Part shown: positions 1-7,288 of the stretch, piece after piece
Layout of the letters: the number at the start of each line of letters is the position of its first letter
Position numbering within the stretch: the stretch's first letter is position 1
From: an uncultured Bacteroides sp.
GTDB lineage: Bacteria; Bacteroidota; Bacteroidia; Bacteroidales; Bacteroidaceae
Assembly: GCF_910586915.1 (NCBI RefSeq)
Contig: NZ_CAJULN010000018.1
Span: 1 to 55,664, forward strand
Reading direction: 5' to 3'
Length of the DNA stretch: 55,664 nt
Made by a program: the position numbers and the translations under genes
Notes under the pieces: generated by a model
What the model saw: the letters and a program-made list of their open reading frames with translations, nothing else
The model's database searches: none
Told to the model about the DNA's origin: nothing

Positions 1-81
1 TAATGCCCTATTGTATTCTTCTCAATATCCTCCTTGCCCGATACAAGTACACTGCACCAAGAAATCTCCGGGCGTATTCCT

Positions 82-111
82 TTTGTTATTCATTCAGTTT
101 TTATAACTTTG
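82..111 (+). promoter_or_regulatory. Bacteroides-type promoter for the structured leader
   Basis: TTTG at 82-85 and TAACTTTG at 104-111 are separated by 18 nt, matching the Bacteroidetes housekeeping sigma pattern (TTTG, about 19 nt, TAnnTTTG). A start near 118 would place the first base of the folded RNA at the first predicted hairpin. No other good promoter lies between here and the gene at 423. Confidence 0.75.
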
Positions 112-117
112 CAATAA

Positions 118-379
118 TTTCAATGGCTTAATGCGTTAAGTATTGAAAGGACTTATAATTAATTAAAGAGCGTTTGAGATATTATCCTTAATCTGAAATC
201 TGGACAATTTCAATTCCCGGGGATAATAGACAAGAGCGCTCACGCTGATGATATATATATACTTCAAAGCAGAAGTTTTATATACCATAAAGCGTGGGCT
301 TTTGTTTATATTACCAGGGAATGGGCAGTCCAGAGCCTCAGATTAGGTAATATGTAAAAAGTTCCCCACGCTTTTTTTG
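118..379 (+). ncRNA. Highly structured leader or small RNA (candidate riboswitch-like element)
   Basis: Four stem systems can be read directly. P1 pairs 118-124 with 142-148 and encloses CTTAA/TTAAG (127-131/136-140). P2 pairs 180-187 with 221-228 and encloses TGAAAT/ATTTCA (194-199/207-212). P3 pairs CACGCT (241-246) with AGCGTG (291-296), around TATATA/TATATA and ACTTC/GAAGT (261-265/272-276). P4 pairs AGCGTGGG (291-298) with CCCACGCT (365-372), around 308-315/346-353, with a symmetric 7x7 internal loop, and ends in a U-run (372-378). P3 and P4 compete for 291-296, as in an antiterminator/terminator switch. I do not recognise a known Rfam class. It could be the regulatory leader of the gene at 423 or a terminated small RNA. 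Ligand and function are unknown. Confidence 0.6.
291..378 (+). terminator. Terminator stem of the 118-379 RNA
   Basis: Eight perfect outer pairs (AGCGTGGG with CCCACGCT) and a second perfect 8-bp helix (308-315 with 346-353) are followed by seven T. The outer 5' arm can instead pair upstream with 241-246, which would disrupt this terminator. It ends 44 nt before the start codon at 423. Confidence 0.7.
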
Positions 380-422
380 TATTATATCCGAAAGGGGGAC
401 GCGGAGTATAGAACTTATTACT

Positions 423-1301
423 ATGACAGTCAGATTTAAACATTTTGTTGTTACTTTATTTAATTTGCCCCTTTGGAAAAATGACAAGAACAACTGTCCG
501 ACGGTTACCGACAAATGGCTGGAAGAACGATTTAGATTGTTCGAAAGCTATTGTTTCCCTTCTCTTCAAGCACAAACTACTTCCGATTTTGTGTGGCTGG
601 TACTATTTGACGAAAATACTCCCGAACCTTATAAAAAAAGAATAGAGTCTTATAAAACGTTGATGCCGCAATTTCATTCCCGTTTTTGTTCGAGTGAAGA
701 AGCGGCCGATTTCCACCATTCGGATGATAATAGGAATTGTAGATTTATCCGGGAAGAGATTGCCTCTCTTTTGGAGAATGATGAGGAGTTTGTATTAACC
801 ACCAATGTCGATAATGATGATGCCATACATCGGGAGATGCTTCAGACTTTGCAAACTCAATTTCTTGCTTCTCCTAAAGAGACTTTGTATAGTTTGAATA
901 TAGGACTTCAATATTTCCCTCGCCTTCATGTAGCCATGCATATGCGTTACCCTCATAATCATTTTCTGACACTTACCGAACGTACTGATAAGGATTTTCG
1001 TACCGTAATGTTTTACGGTCATACTAAAGCTCGGAAACTTTTGCCTACGGTTGATATTTTGGGGAAGCCCTATTGGCTGGAGGTTGTGCATAGTTGTAAT
1101 GTGAATAACGACTTGCGTATAACAAGCCGCATTCGGTATCGTTGTTTGTGGAAATCCTATTCTTTGCAGGAATACGGGCTTCCGCTTCACTTCTCTTTCA
1201 GCTCGAACTTGGTGAATAATTTATTTTATTTGCCATTATACTTTTGTAAAGTGGGAATATGGCGGTTGAAACGGAAAGTGAGAATTTGTTTTGGTCGGTG
1301 A
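423..1301 (+). CDS. Putative rhamnosyltransferase-family glycosyltransferase
   Basis: A 292-residue cytoplasmic protein resembling the putative rhamnosyl transferase family (PF11316): an N-terminal segment with two aromatic/proline-rich stretches (KHFVVTLFNLPLW), then SLQAQTTSDFVWLVLFDE, and an acidic NVDNDDAIH segment near residues 127-135 that looks like a DxD-type nucleotide-sugar/metal site. Such proteins are usually found with polysaccharide or glycan genes, but none lies next to this one. The gene follows the folded, terminator-containing leader at 118-379 and has no closer promoter that I can see, so it is probably controlled by that leader. The donor and acceptor sugars cannot be told from sequence. 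The family assignment is moderately firm; the rhamnose specificity is only a family name. Confidence 0.7.
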   Translation: MTVRFKHFVVTLFNLPLWKNDKNNCPTVTDKWLEERFRLFESYCFPSLQAQTTSDFVWLVLFDENTPEPYKKRIESYKTLMPQFHSRFCSSEEAADFHHSDDNRNCRFIREEIASLLENDEEFVLTTNVDNDDAIHREMLQTLQTQFLASPKETLYSLNIGLQYFPRLHVAMHMRYPHNHFLTLTERTDKDFRTVMFYGHTKARKLLPTVDILGKPYWLEVVHSCNVNNDLRITSRIRYRCLWKSYSLQEYGLPLHFSFSSNLVNNLFYLPLYFCKVGIWRLKRKVRICFGR

Positions 1302-1362
1302 TAGAATTGTAATAATATTAAGTTTTGAGAGATGTTATAGGCTGATTTGGAGAAAATAATGC

Positions 1363-1370
1363 TATATTTG
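1363..1370 (+). promoter_or_regulatory. -7 box for the Cys-rich lipoprotein gene
   Basis: TATATTTG fits TAnnTTTG and lies 45 nt before the ATG at 1416. A TTTG at 1346-1349 is only 13 nt upstream, which is short, so the -33 element is uncertain. Confidence 0.5.
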
Positions 1371-1415
1371 TCGCCGACATTATTTTATTAAACGTTTAAA
1401 GCAAATTTGAAAGGT

Positions 1416-1736
1416 ATGAAAACTAAATTATTTTTGGCTGCTGTAGCTGTAACATTTTCCTTTGCAATGATTTCTTGTACTGGTAATAAAACTGCTAACA
1501 CTGCTGCACAAAGCGAAACTGCAACTGTGGAAACCGTAGAAGCTGCTACTGCCGTTGAAGCAGATGCTTGCTGCCAGGCCAGTGACTCTTGCACTGCCAC
1601 TTGTGAAAAGAAGGCAGAATGCATCGAAAAGAAGGGCGAATGTTGCGAAAAGAAAGCAGACTGCGAGAAGAAGGAGAACTGCTGTGAGGAAAAGGCAGGC
1701 TGCACTGAAAAGAAAGAATGCTGCAATAAGAAGTAA
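1416..1736 (+). CDS. Small Cys/Lys/Glu-rich lipoprotein
   Basis: A 106-residue protein when started at ATG 1416; an upstream in-frame TTG at 1407 is less likely. Residues 1-21 form a lipoprotein signal ending in a lipobox (AMISC). An Ala/Thr/Glu-rich spacer follows, then about 45 residues made of irregular repeats of the form C-E-K-K-x-x-C. That tail holds 13 cysteines, many as CC pairs, alternating with KK and E. It should be exported and lipid-anchored. The pattern suggests metal binding or a disulfide-rich tail, but there is no recognisable domain and I do not assign a function. It has its own promoter box (1363) and terminator (1761), so it is monocistronic. Confidence 0.75.
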   Translation: MKTKLFLAAVAVTFSFAMISCTGNKTANTAAQSETATVETVEAATAVEADACCQASDSCTATCEKKAECIEKKGECCEKKADCEKKENCCEEKAGCTEKKECCNKK

Positions 1737-1760
1737 TTTATCTTATTTGAATCATAAAAC

Positions 1761-1802
1761 GAGGGAACAGGGTGTATCGGACACTTTGTTCCCTCATTTT
1801 TT
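1761..1802 (+). terminator. Rho-independent terminator after the Cys-rich lipoprotein
   Basis: GAGGGAACA (1761-1769) pairs perfectly with TGTTCCCTC (1787-1795), followed by a T-rich run. Confidence 0.85.
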
Positions 1803-1896
1803 TGATGGATATGCGTTGTGTGAATAATATATTTGATGTTATAATTGTGTTTATCTTATGAAATGAAGTTATATTGAATAAAAAAGTAACGTATTG

Positions 1897-1927
1897 TTTG
1901 GATATAACGAAATAATCTCTACCTTTG
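1897..1927 (+). promoter_or_regulatory. Promoter of the leucine operon
   Basis: TTTG (1897-1900), 19 nt, TACCTTTG (1920-1927): a near-ideal Bacteroidetes promoter. The predicted start near 1933 gives a leader of about 200 nt holding a short peptide gene and a terminator. Confidence 0.85.
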
Positions 1928-1956
1928 CATCGTTGAACTGTAAAAAGAGACAAGAA

Positions 1957-2040
1957 ATGAATCAGATGTTTATACATATTCTATTGTGTGGTATTATTAT
2001 TCTACTATCAAGAGTTAGTGGAAGTGGGTGCTGTGTGTAA
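1957..2040 (+). CDS. leuL: leu operon leader peptide (attenuation)
   Basis: A 27-codon reading frame, ATG 1957 to TAA 2038-2040. The peptide starts MNQMFIHILLCG, continues with the control run IIILL (codons 13-17) and ends in a short S/G/C/V-rich tail. It has five Ile, four Leu and two Val among 27 residues. Position, size, composition and the downstream mutually exclusive stems match leader peptides of branched-chain amino acid operons controlled by ribosome stalling. It is too short for normal gene finders. The Ile codons fit an operon that also contains a possible citramalate (isoleucine-branch) synthase. The function is inferred from architecture only. Confidence 0.8.
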   Translation: MNQMFIHILLCGIIILLSRVSGSGCCV

Positions 2041-2100
2041 ATGTGTATAATGAAGATATACGAAAGCCTTTCTCACTTCCATGTGTGAAAGGCTTTTTTT
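2019..2100 (+). promoter_or_regulatory. Transcription attenuator of the leu operon
   Basis: Terminator: AAAGCCTTTC (2063-2072) pairs with GAAAGGCTTT (2087-2096), extended by CAC/GTG (2074-2076/2083-2085), then a T-run to 2100. Competing stem: TGGAAGTG (2019-2026) is the exact reverse complement of CACTTCCA (2074-2081), which lies in the terminator arm and loop. A ribosome stalled at the Ile/Leu codons (1993-2007) would leave 2021 onward free to form the antiterminator. A ribosome reaching the stop at 2038 would cover it and allow termination. Confidence 0.8.
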
Positions 2101-2133
2101 TAATGCTAATGGATATATAAAATAGAATAAGAT

Positions 2134-3630
2134 ATGGACAATAGGTTATTTATTTTCGATACCACGCTAAGGGATGGAGAGCAAGTTCCGGGATGTCAGT
2201 TGAATACGGTGGAAAAGATTCAGGTGGCAAAAGCTCTGGAAGCGTTGGGAGTAGATGTGATTGAAGCCGGCTTTCCTATTTCAAGTCCGGGAGATTTCAA
2301 CTCGGTGATTGAAATCTCTAAGGCAGTGACGTGGCCTACCATTTGTGCGCTGACGCGTGCTGTTCAGAAAGACATTGATGTAGCTGTCGATGCGTTGAAG
2401 TTTGCAAAGCACAAACGTATTCATACGGGTATCGGCACTTCCGACTCGCACATCAAATATAAATTCAATTCGAACCGTGAAGAAATTATCGAGCGTGCGG
2501 TAGCTGCCGTGAAATATGCCCGTCGTTTTGTGGATGATGTAGAGTTTTATGCGGAAGACGCCGGCCGCACGGACAATGAATATTTGGCTCGTGTAGTGGA
2601 AGCCGTTATCAAGGCAGGTGCTACGGTGGTGAATATACCGGATACGACGGGCTACTGCCTGCCTTCGGAATATGGTGCCAAGATAAAATACCTGGTTGAC
2701 CACGTAGACGGTATTGACAAAGCGATTCTTTCCACCCACTGCCACAATGACTTGGGGATGGCTACTGCCAATACGATAGCAGGCGTCTTGAATGGTGCGC
2801 GTCAGGTAGAGGTCACCATCAACGGTATCGGCGAACGTGCCGGAAACACGGCGCTCGAAGAGATTGCCATGATTATCAAGAGCCATCACGAAATCGACAT
2901 TCAGACAAATATCAATACGCAGAAGATTTATCCGACGAGCCGCATGGTATCCAGCCTGATGAATATGCCGGTACAGCCGAACAAGGCGATTGTCGGTCGC
3001 AATGCATTTGCACATTCTTCGGGTATCCATCAGGATGGTGTATTGAAGAACGTGCAGACGTATGAGATTATCGACCCGCATGAAGTGGGTATTGACGACA
3101 ACTCCATCGTATTGACTGCCCGTAGCGGACGTGCCGCTTTGAAGAATCGCCTGACTGTTCTCGGAGTTGAATTGGCGCAAGAGAAACTGGACAAGGTTTA
3201 CGAGGAATTCTTGAAATTGGCTGATAAGAAGAAAGACATCAATGATGATGATATTTTGGTATTGGCAGGTGCAGACCGTAGCCAGAACCACCGTATCAAA
3301 TTGGACTACTTGCAGGTGACAAGTGGCGTGGGCGTCCGTTCGGTAGCCAGTTTGGGGTTGAACATTGCCGGTGAGAAGTTTGAAGGTTGCGCCAGTGGCA
3401 ATGGTCCGGTAGATGCCGCCATCAAAGCCTTGAGGAAGATTGTAGACCGGCATATGACGCTGAAAGAATTTACCATTCAGGCCATCAGCAAGGGAAGTGA
3501 TGATGTAGGTAAGGTGCATATGCAGGTGGAATACGATAATCAGATTTATTATGGATTCGGTGCGAATACGGACATCATCGCCGCTTCAATAGAAGCCTAT
3601 ATTGACTGTATCAACAAATTCAAATCGTAA
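2134..3630 (+). CDS. leuA: 2-isopropylmalate synthase
   Basis: First committed step of leucine synthesis: acetyl-CoA plus 2-oxoisovalerate gives 2-isopropylmalate. The 498-residue protein has the DRE-TIM signature DTTLRDGEQVPG at residues 9-20, the metal-binding HCHNDLGMA segment near 202 and GIGERAGN near 232. A C-terminal LeuA dimer/allosteric domain follows (about 360-498, with ASGNGPVDAA), the domain that binds leucine for feedback inhibition in this family. It is of usual length for the shorter bacterial LeuA class. It is the first structural gene after the attenuator; leuC follows after 78 nt. Confidence 0.95.
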   Translation: MDNRLFIFDTTLRDGEQVPGCQLNTVEKIQVAKALEALGVDVIEAGFPISSPGDFNSVIEISKAVTWPTICALTRAVQKDIDVAVDALKFAKHKRIHTGIGTSDSHIKYKFNSNREEIIERAVAAVKYARRFVDDVEFYAEDAGRTDNEYLARVVEAVIKAGATVVNIPDTTGYCLPSEYGAKIKYLVDHVDGIDKAILSTHCHNDLGMATANTIAGVLNGARQVEVTINGIGERAGNTALEEIAMIIKSHHEIDIQTNINTQKIYPTSRMVSSLMNMPVQPNKAIVGRNAFAHSSGIHQDGVLKNVQTYEIIDPHEVGIDDNSIVLTARSGRAALKNRLTVLGVELAQEKLDKVYEEFLKLADKKKDINDDDILVLAGADRSQNHRIKLDYLQVTSGVGVRSVASLGLNIAGEKFEGCASGNGPVDAAIKALRKIVDRHMTLKEFTIQAISKGSDDVGKVHMQVEYDNQIYYGFGANTDIIAASIEAYIDCINKFKS

Positions 3631-3708
3631 AGAAAGAGACTCACCGTGTTTTGCCAGCATGGCAGCAGGACAGTAAATAGTAATCAGAAAAAGTAAGATA
3701 TAAGATAG

Positions 3709-5103
3709 ATGAATACATTATTTGATAAGATATGGGACGCTCATGTAGTGACTACCGTAGAAGAGGGACCTACACAGCTTTACATCGACCGTTTGTATTG
3801 TCATGAAGTAACAAGCCCGCAAGCCTTTGCCGGACTGCGTAAGCGTGGAATCGGCGTGTTGCGTCCGGAAAAGGTGTTCTGTATGCCCGACCACAATACG
3901 CCAACTCACGACCAGGACAAGCCGATTGAAGACCCGGTTTCAAGAACCCAGGTAGACACTTTGACGCAGAATGCGAAAGACTTTGGACTCACTCACTACG
4001 GTATGATGCATCCCAAGAATGGAATTATCCATGTGGTGGGACCGGAACGTGGTCTGACCCTGCCGGGGATGACAATCGTCTGCGGCGACTCTCATACGTC
4101 TACCCACGGTGCGATGGGAGCGATTGCTTTCGGTATCGGAACGAGCGAAGTGGAAATGGTGCTGGCTTCACAATGCATCCTTCAGTCAAGACCGAAAACC
4201 ATGCGTATCACTGTAGACGGTGAATTGGGGAAAGGAGTGACTGCGAAGGACGTGGCACTCTACATGATGTCTCAAATGACAACCAGCGGCGCTACCGGAT
4301 ACTTTGTAGAATATGCAGGCTCGGCCATCCGCCATCTGACTATGGAAGGGCGCCTTACTCTCTGCAATCTCTCCATCGAGATGGGCGCACGCGGCGGCAT
4401 GGTTGCTCCCGACGAAGTGACTTTTGAGTATATCAAAGAGCGTGAGAATGCTCCGAAGGGAGCCGATTGGGAGAAAGCGGTTGTCTATTGGAAAACGTTG
4501 AAGAGCGACGACAAGGCCGTGTTCGACAAGGAAGTCCGTTTCGATGCAGCCGCTATCGAGCCGATGATTACCTACGGGACGAATCCGGGCATGGGTATGG
4601 GCATTACCGGTCATATTCCTACCACCGAGGGTATGGGAGAAGCTGCTCAGTCCTCTTTCAGAAAATCGCTGGATTATATGGGATTCGAGCCTGGCGAATC
4701 GTTGATAGGCAAGAAGATTGACTATGTATTCTTAGGTGCTTGCACCAACGGTCGTATCGAAGATTTCCGCGCATTTGCCTCTGTGGTGAAAGGTCGTAAG
4801 AAAGCTGACAATGTAATTGCCTGGCTGGTTCCGGGGTCGTGGATGGTAGATGCTCAGATTCGCAAAGAAGGCATCGACCGGATATTGGCCGAAGCCGGTT
4901 TTGCCATCCGTCAGCCGGGATGCTCTGCCTGCCTGGCAATGAACGATGACAAGATTCCGGCGGGGAAATATTCGGTGTCTACCAGCAACCGCAACTTTGA
5001 AGGCCGTCAGGGACCGGGTGCGCGTACCTTGCTTGCCAGTCCGTTGGTGGCTGCTGCGGCTGCTGTGACGGGTGTGATTACCGACCCGAGGGAACTGATG
5101 TAA
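3709..5103 (+). CDS. leuC: 3-isopropylmalate dehydratase, large subunit
   Basis: Aconitase-family subunit (464 residues) that works with LeuD to isomerise 2-isopropylmalate to 3-isopropylmalate. Visible features are the DHNTPT segment near residue 63, the GDSHTSTHGAMGA motif near 127, and the cysteines of the [4Fe-4S] cluster in GACTNGR and PGCSACLAMN. Length is normal. It lies between leuA and leuD in the same orientation, with 44 nt to leuD, which fits an obligate two-subunit enzyme. Confidence 0.95.
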   Translation: MNTLFDKIWDAHVVTTVEEGPTQLYIDRLYCHEVTSPQAFAGLRKRGIGVLRPEKVFCMPDHNTPTHDQDKPIEDPVSRTQVDTLTQNAKDFGLTHYGMMHPKNGIIHVVGPERGLTLPGMTIVCGDSHTSTHGAMGAIAFGIGTSEVEMVLASQCILQSRPKTMRITVDGELGKGVTAKDVALYMMSQMTTSGATGYFVEYAGSAIRHLTMEGRLTLCNLSIEMGARGGMVAPDEVTFEYIKERENAPKGADWEKAVVYWKTLKSDDKAVFDKEVRFDAAAIEPMITYGTNPGMGMGITGHIPTTEGMGEAAQSSFRKSLDYMGFEPGESLIGKKIDYVFLGACTNGRIEDFRAFASVVKGRKKADNVIAWLVPGSWMVDAQIRKEGIDRILAEAGFAIRQPGCSACLAMNDDKIPAGKYSVSTSNRNFEGRQGPGARTLLASPLVAAAAAVTGVITDPRELM

Positions 5104-5147
5104 CTCCAATTGCAAATAGTAAAACCGTTAAAAAAGTAAATACCAAG

Positions 5148-5750
5148 ATGGCTAAGACAAAATTTGATATACTGACAAGTACTTGCGTACCACTACCTTT
5201 GGAAAATATAGATACCGATCAGATTATTCCGGCCCGTTTTTTGAAAGCGACCACCCGTGAGGAGAAATTCTTCGGCGATAACCTCTTTCGTGATTGGCGT
5301 TATAAGGCCGACGGCACACTGAACGAGGATTTCGTACTGAACAATCCACTTTACGGAGGACAAGTATTGGTGGCGGGGAAAAACTTCGGTTCCGGTTCGA
5401 GCCGCGAACACGCCGCTTGGGCGATTGCCGGATATGGTTTCCGTGTGGTAGTGTCCAGTTTCTTTGCCGATATCCATAAGAATAATGAGTTGAACAACTT
5501 TGTGCTTCCGGTGGTAGTAAGCGAAGGATTCTTGCAAGAACTGTTCGATTCGATTGAAGCAGACCCGAAGATGGAAGTGGAAGTGAACCTTCTCGCGCAG
5601 ACCATCACTAACAAAGCGACCGGCAAGAGCGAACCTTTCGAAATCAATGCTTACAAGAAACACTGTCTGATGAACGGATTGGACGATATTGATTTTCTGC
5701 TGAGCAATAAAGACAAGATAGAAGCATGGGAAAAGAAGGCGTGCAAATAG
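5148..5750 (+). CDS. leuD: 3-isopropylmalate dehydratase, small subunit
   Basis: The swivel-domain subunit (200 residues) of isopropylmalate isomerase. It has the opening DTDQIIPARFLK motif near residue 24 and the substrate-binding GSGSSREHAAWAI motif near residue 84, both typical of LeuD. Its 3' end overlaps the start of the next gene (ATG 5726) by 25 bp in another frame, pointing to translational coupling within the operon. Confidence 0.95.
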   Translation: MAKTKFDILTSTCVPLPLENIDTDQIIPARFLKATTREEKFFGDNLFRDWRYKADGTLNEDFVLNNPLYGGQVLVAGKNFGSGSSREHAAWAIAGYGFRVVVSSFFADIHKNNELNNFVLPVVVSEGFLQELFDSIEADPKMEVEVNLLAQTITNKATGKSEPFEINAYKKHCLMNGLDDIDFLLSNKDKIEAWEKKACK

Positions 5751-7276
5751 AAATCATGGACACCACGCTCCGCGATGGCGAGCAGACCAGCGGAGTTTCG
5801 TTTGTGCCTCATGAGAAACTGATGATTGCCCGTTTGCTATTGGAAGATTTGAAGGTAGACCGGGTGGAGGTAGCTTCGGCACGGGTATCCGATGGCGAGT
5901 TTGAGGCCGTGAAGATGATTTGCGACTGGGCTGCCCGGCGCAATTTGCTTCACAAGGTGGAGGTGTTGGGATTTGTAGACGGTCCTACCTCGGTAGACTG
6001 GGTGCAGCGTACCGGTTGCCGCGTCATCAATCTGCTTTGCAAAGGTTCGCTGAAACACTGTACGCAGCAATTGAAAAAGACCCCCGAAGAGCATTTGGCA
6101 GACGTTATTGCCGCAGTGCGCTACGCCGACGAACAGGATATCGCCGTCAATGTCTACTTGGAAGACTGGAGCAACGGTATAAAGGATTCTCCCGAATATG
6201 TGTTCCGCCTGGTGGATGGATTGAAAGAGACGAACATCAGACGGTTCATGCTGCCCGACACATTGGGAATCTTGAACCCGTTGCAAGTGATAGAGTATAT
6301 GCGGAAGATGAAGAAACGTTACCCGAATACTCATTTCGATTTTCATGCGCACAATGACTATGATTTGGCGGTGAGCAATGTGCTGGCGGCCGTATTGAGC
6401 GGTGTCAAAGGACTGCACACCACCATCAACGGGCTGGGCGAGCGTGCTGGCAACGCCCCCCTTGCAAGCGTGCAGGCCATTCTGAAAGACCACTTCAATG
6501 CGGCAACCAATATCGACGAAAGCCGTCTGAACGATGTAAGCCGTGTGGTAGAGTCCTATTCGGGGATTGTGATACCCGCCAATAAGCCGATTGTGGGAGA
6601 GAATGTCTTTACGCAAGTGGCAGGCGTCCATGCCGACGGCGACAATAAGAACAACTTGTATTGCAACGACCTGCTTCCCGAGCGGTTCGGAAGGAAGCGC
6701 GAATATGCGTTGGGCAAGACAAGCGGCAAGGCGAATATCCGCAAGAACCTCGACGACCTCGGGCTGCAACTGGACGAAGAGTCCATGCGCAAAGTGACGG
6801 AACGCATCATCGAGTTGGGCGACAAGAAAGAAGTGGTGACGCAGGAGGACTTGCCATACATTGTTTCCGATGTGTTGAAACACGGTTCGATAGGCGAGAA
6901 GGTCAAGTTGAAGAGCTATTTCGTCAATCTTGCTCATGGCCTGAAGCCGATGGCAACGTTGAAGATAGAAATCAACGGAAAAGAGTATGAGGAGAGTTCG
7001 AGTGGCGACGGCCAGTATGATGCGTTCGTCCGTGCCTTGCGCAAGATATACAAGTCTACTTTAGGGCGCAGCTTCCCCATGCTCACCAATTACGCGGTGA
7101 CAATTCCGCCCGGTGGCCGCACGGATGCGTTTGTGCAGACCGTAATCACGTGGAGCTACGACCAGCAGGTGTTCCGCACCCGCGGGCTGGATGCCGACCA
7201 GACGGAAGCCGCCATCAAGGCTACTATGAAGATGCTCAATCTCATAGAAGATGAATATGAAAAGAATAACGATTAA
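5726..7276 (+). CDS. Second LeuA-like synthase (possible citramalate synthase)
   Basis: A 516-residue DRE-TIM acyltransferase: IEIMDTTLRDGEQTSG at residues 8-23, FHAHNDYDLA near 209, INGLGERAGN near 230, and a C-terminal LeuA-dimer domain (about 390-516, ASSGDGQYDAF-like). Start 5726 is preferred over ATG 5756 because the later start would remove the first beta strand. It is clearly paralogous to leuA (2134) but divergent, with a longer C-terminus. It may be (R)-citramalate synthase, making 2-oxobutyrate precursors for isoleucine from pyruvate, or an alternative isopropylmalate synthase with different feedback. Its place between leuD and leuB favours a branched-chain role, because LeuCD and LeuB also process citramalate. 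Specificity is not decided by sequence reading. Confidence 0.8.
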   Translation: MGKEGVQIEIMDTTLRDGEQTSGVSFVPHEKLMIARLLLEDLKVDRVEVASARVSDGEFEAVKMICDWAARRNLLHKVEVLGFVDGPTSVDWVQRTGCRVINLLCKGSLKHCTQQLKKTPEEHLADVIAAVRYADEQDIAVNVYLEDWSNGIKDSPEYVFRLVDGLKETNIRRFMLPDTLGILNPLQVIEYMRKMKKRYPNTHFDFHAHNDYDLAVSNVLAAVLSGVKGLHTTINGLGERAGNAPLASVQAILKDHFNAATNIDESRLNDVSRVVESYSGIVIPANKPIVGENVFTQVAGVHADGDNKNNLYCNDLLPERFGRKREYALGKTSGKANIRKNLDDLGLQLDEESMRKVTERIIELGDKKEVVTQEDLPYIVSDVLKHGSIGEKVKLKSYFVNLAHGLKPMATLKIEINGKEYEESSSGDGQYDAFVRALRKIYKSTLGRSFPMLTNYAVTIPPGGRTDAFVQTVITWSYDQQVFRTRGLDADQTEAAIKATMKMLNLIEDEYEKNND

Positions 7277-7288
7277 ATATCAAATAAC

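Noticed and set aside
1..80. Possible end or start of a gene at the left window edge
   Set aside because: Short frames exist on both strands but none has a start, a motif or enough length to support a call.
243..292. Hammerhead ribozyme (CTGATGA at 245-251)
   Set aside because: The required GAAA after stem II and a cleavage site with stem III are missing; the region folds better as the P3 stem.
118..379. 6S, SRP, RNase P or tmRNA identity for the structured RNA
   Set aside because: No end-to-end pairing typical of 6S, no GGAAG/AGCAG SRP loop, no RNase P core and no tRNA-like CCA end.
2281..3519. A 412-codon open frame on the minus strand inside leuA
   Set aside because: It lies wholly within the conserved leuA frame, has no promoter box and no recognisable domain.
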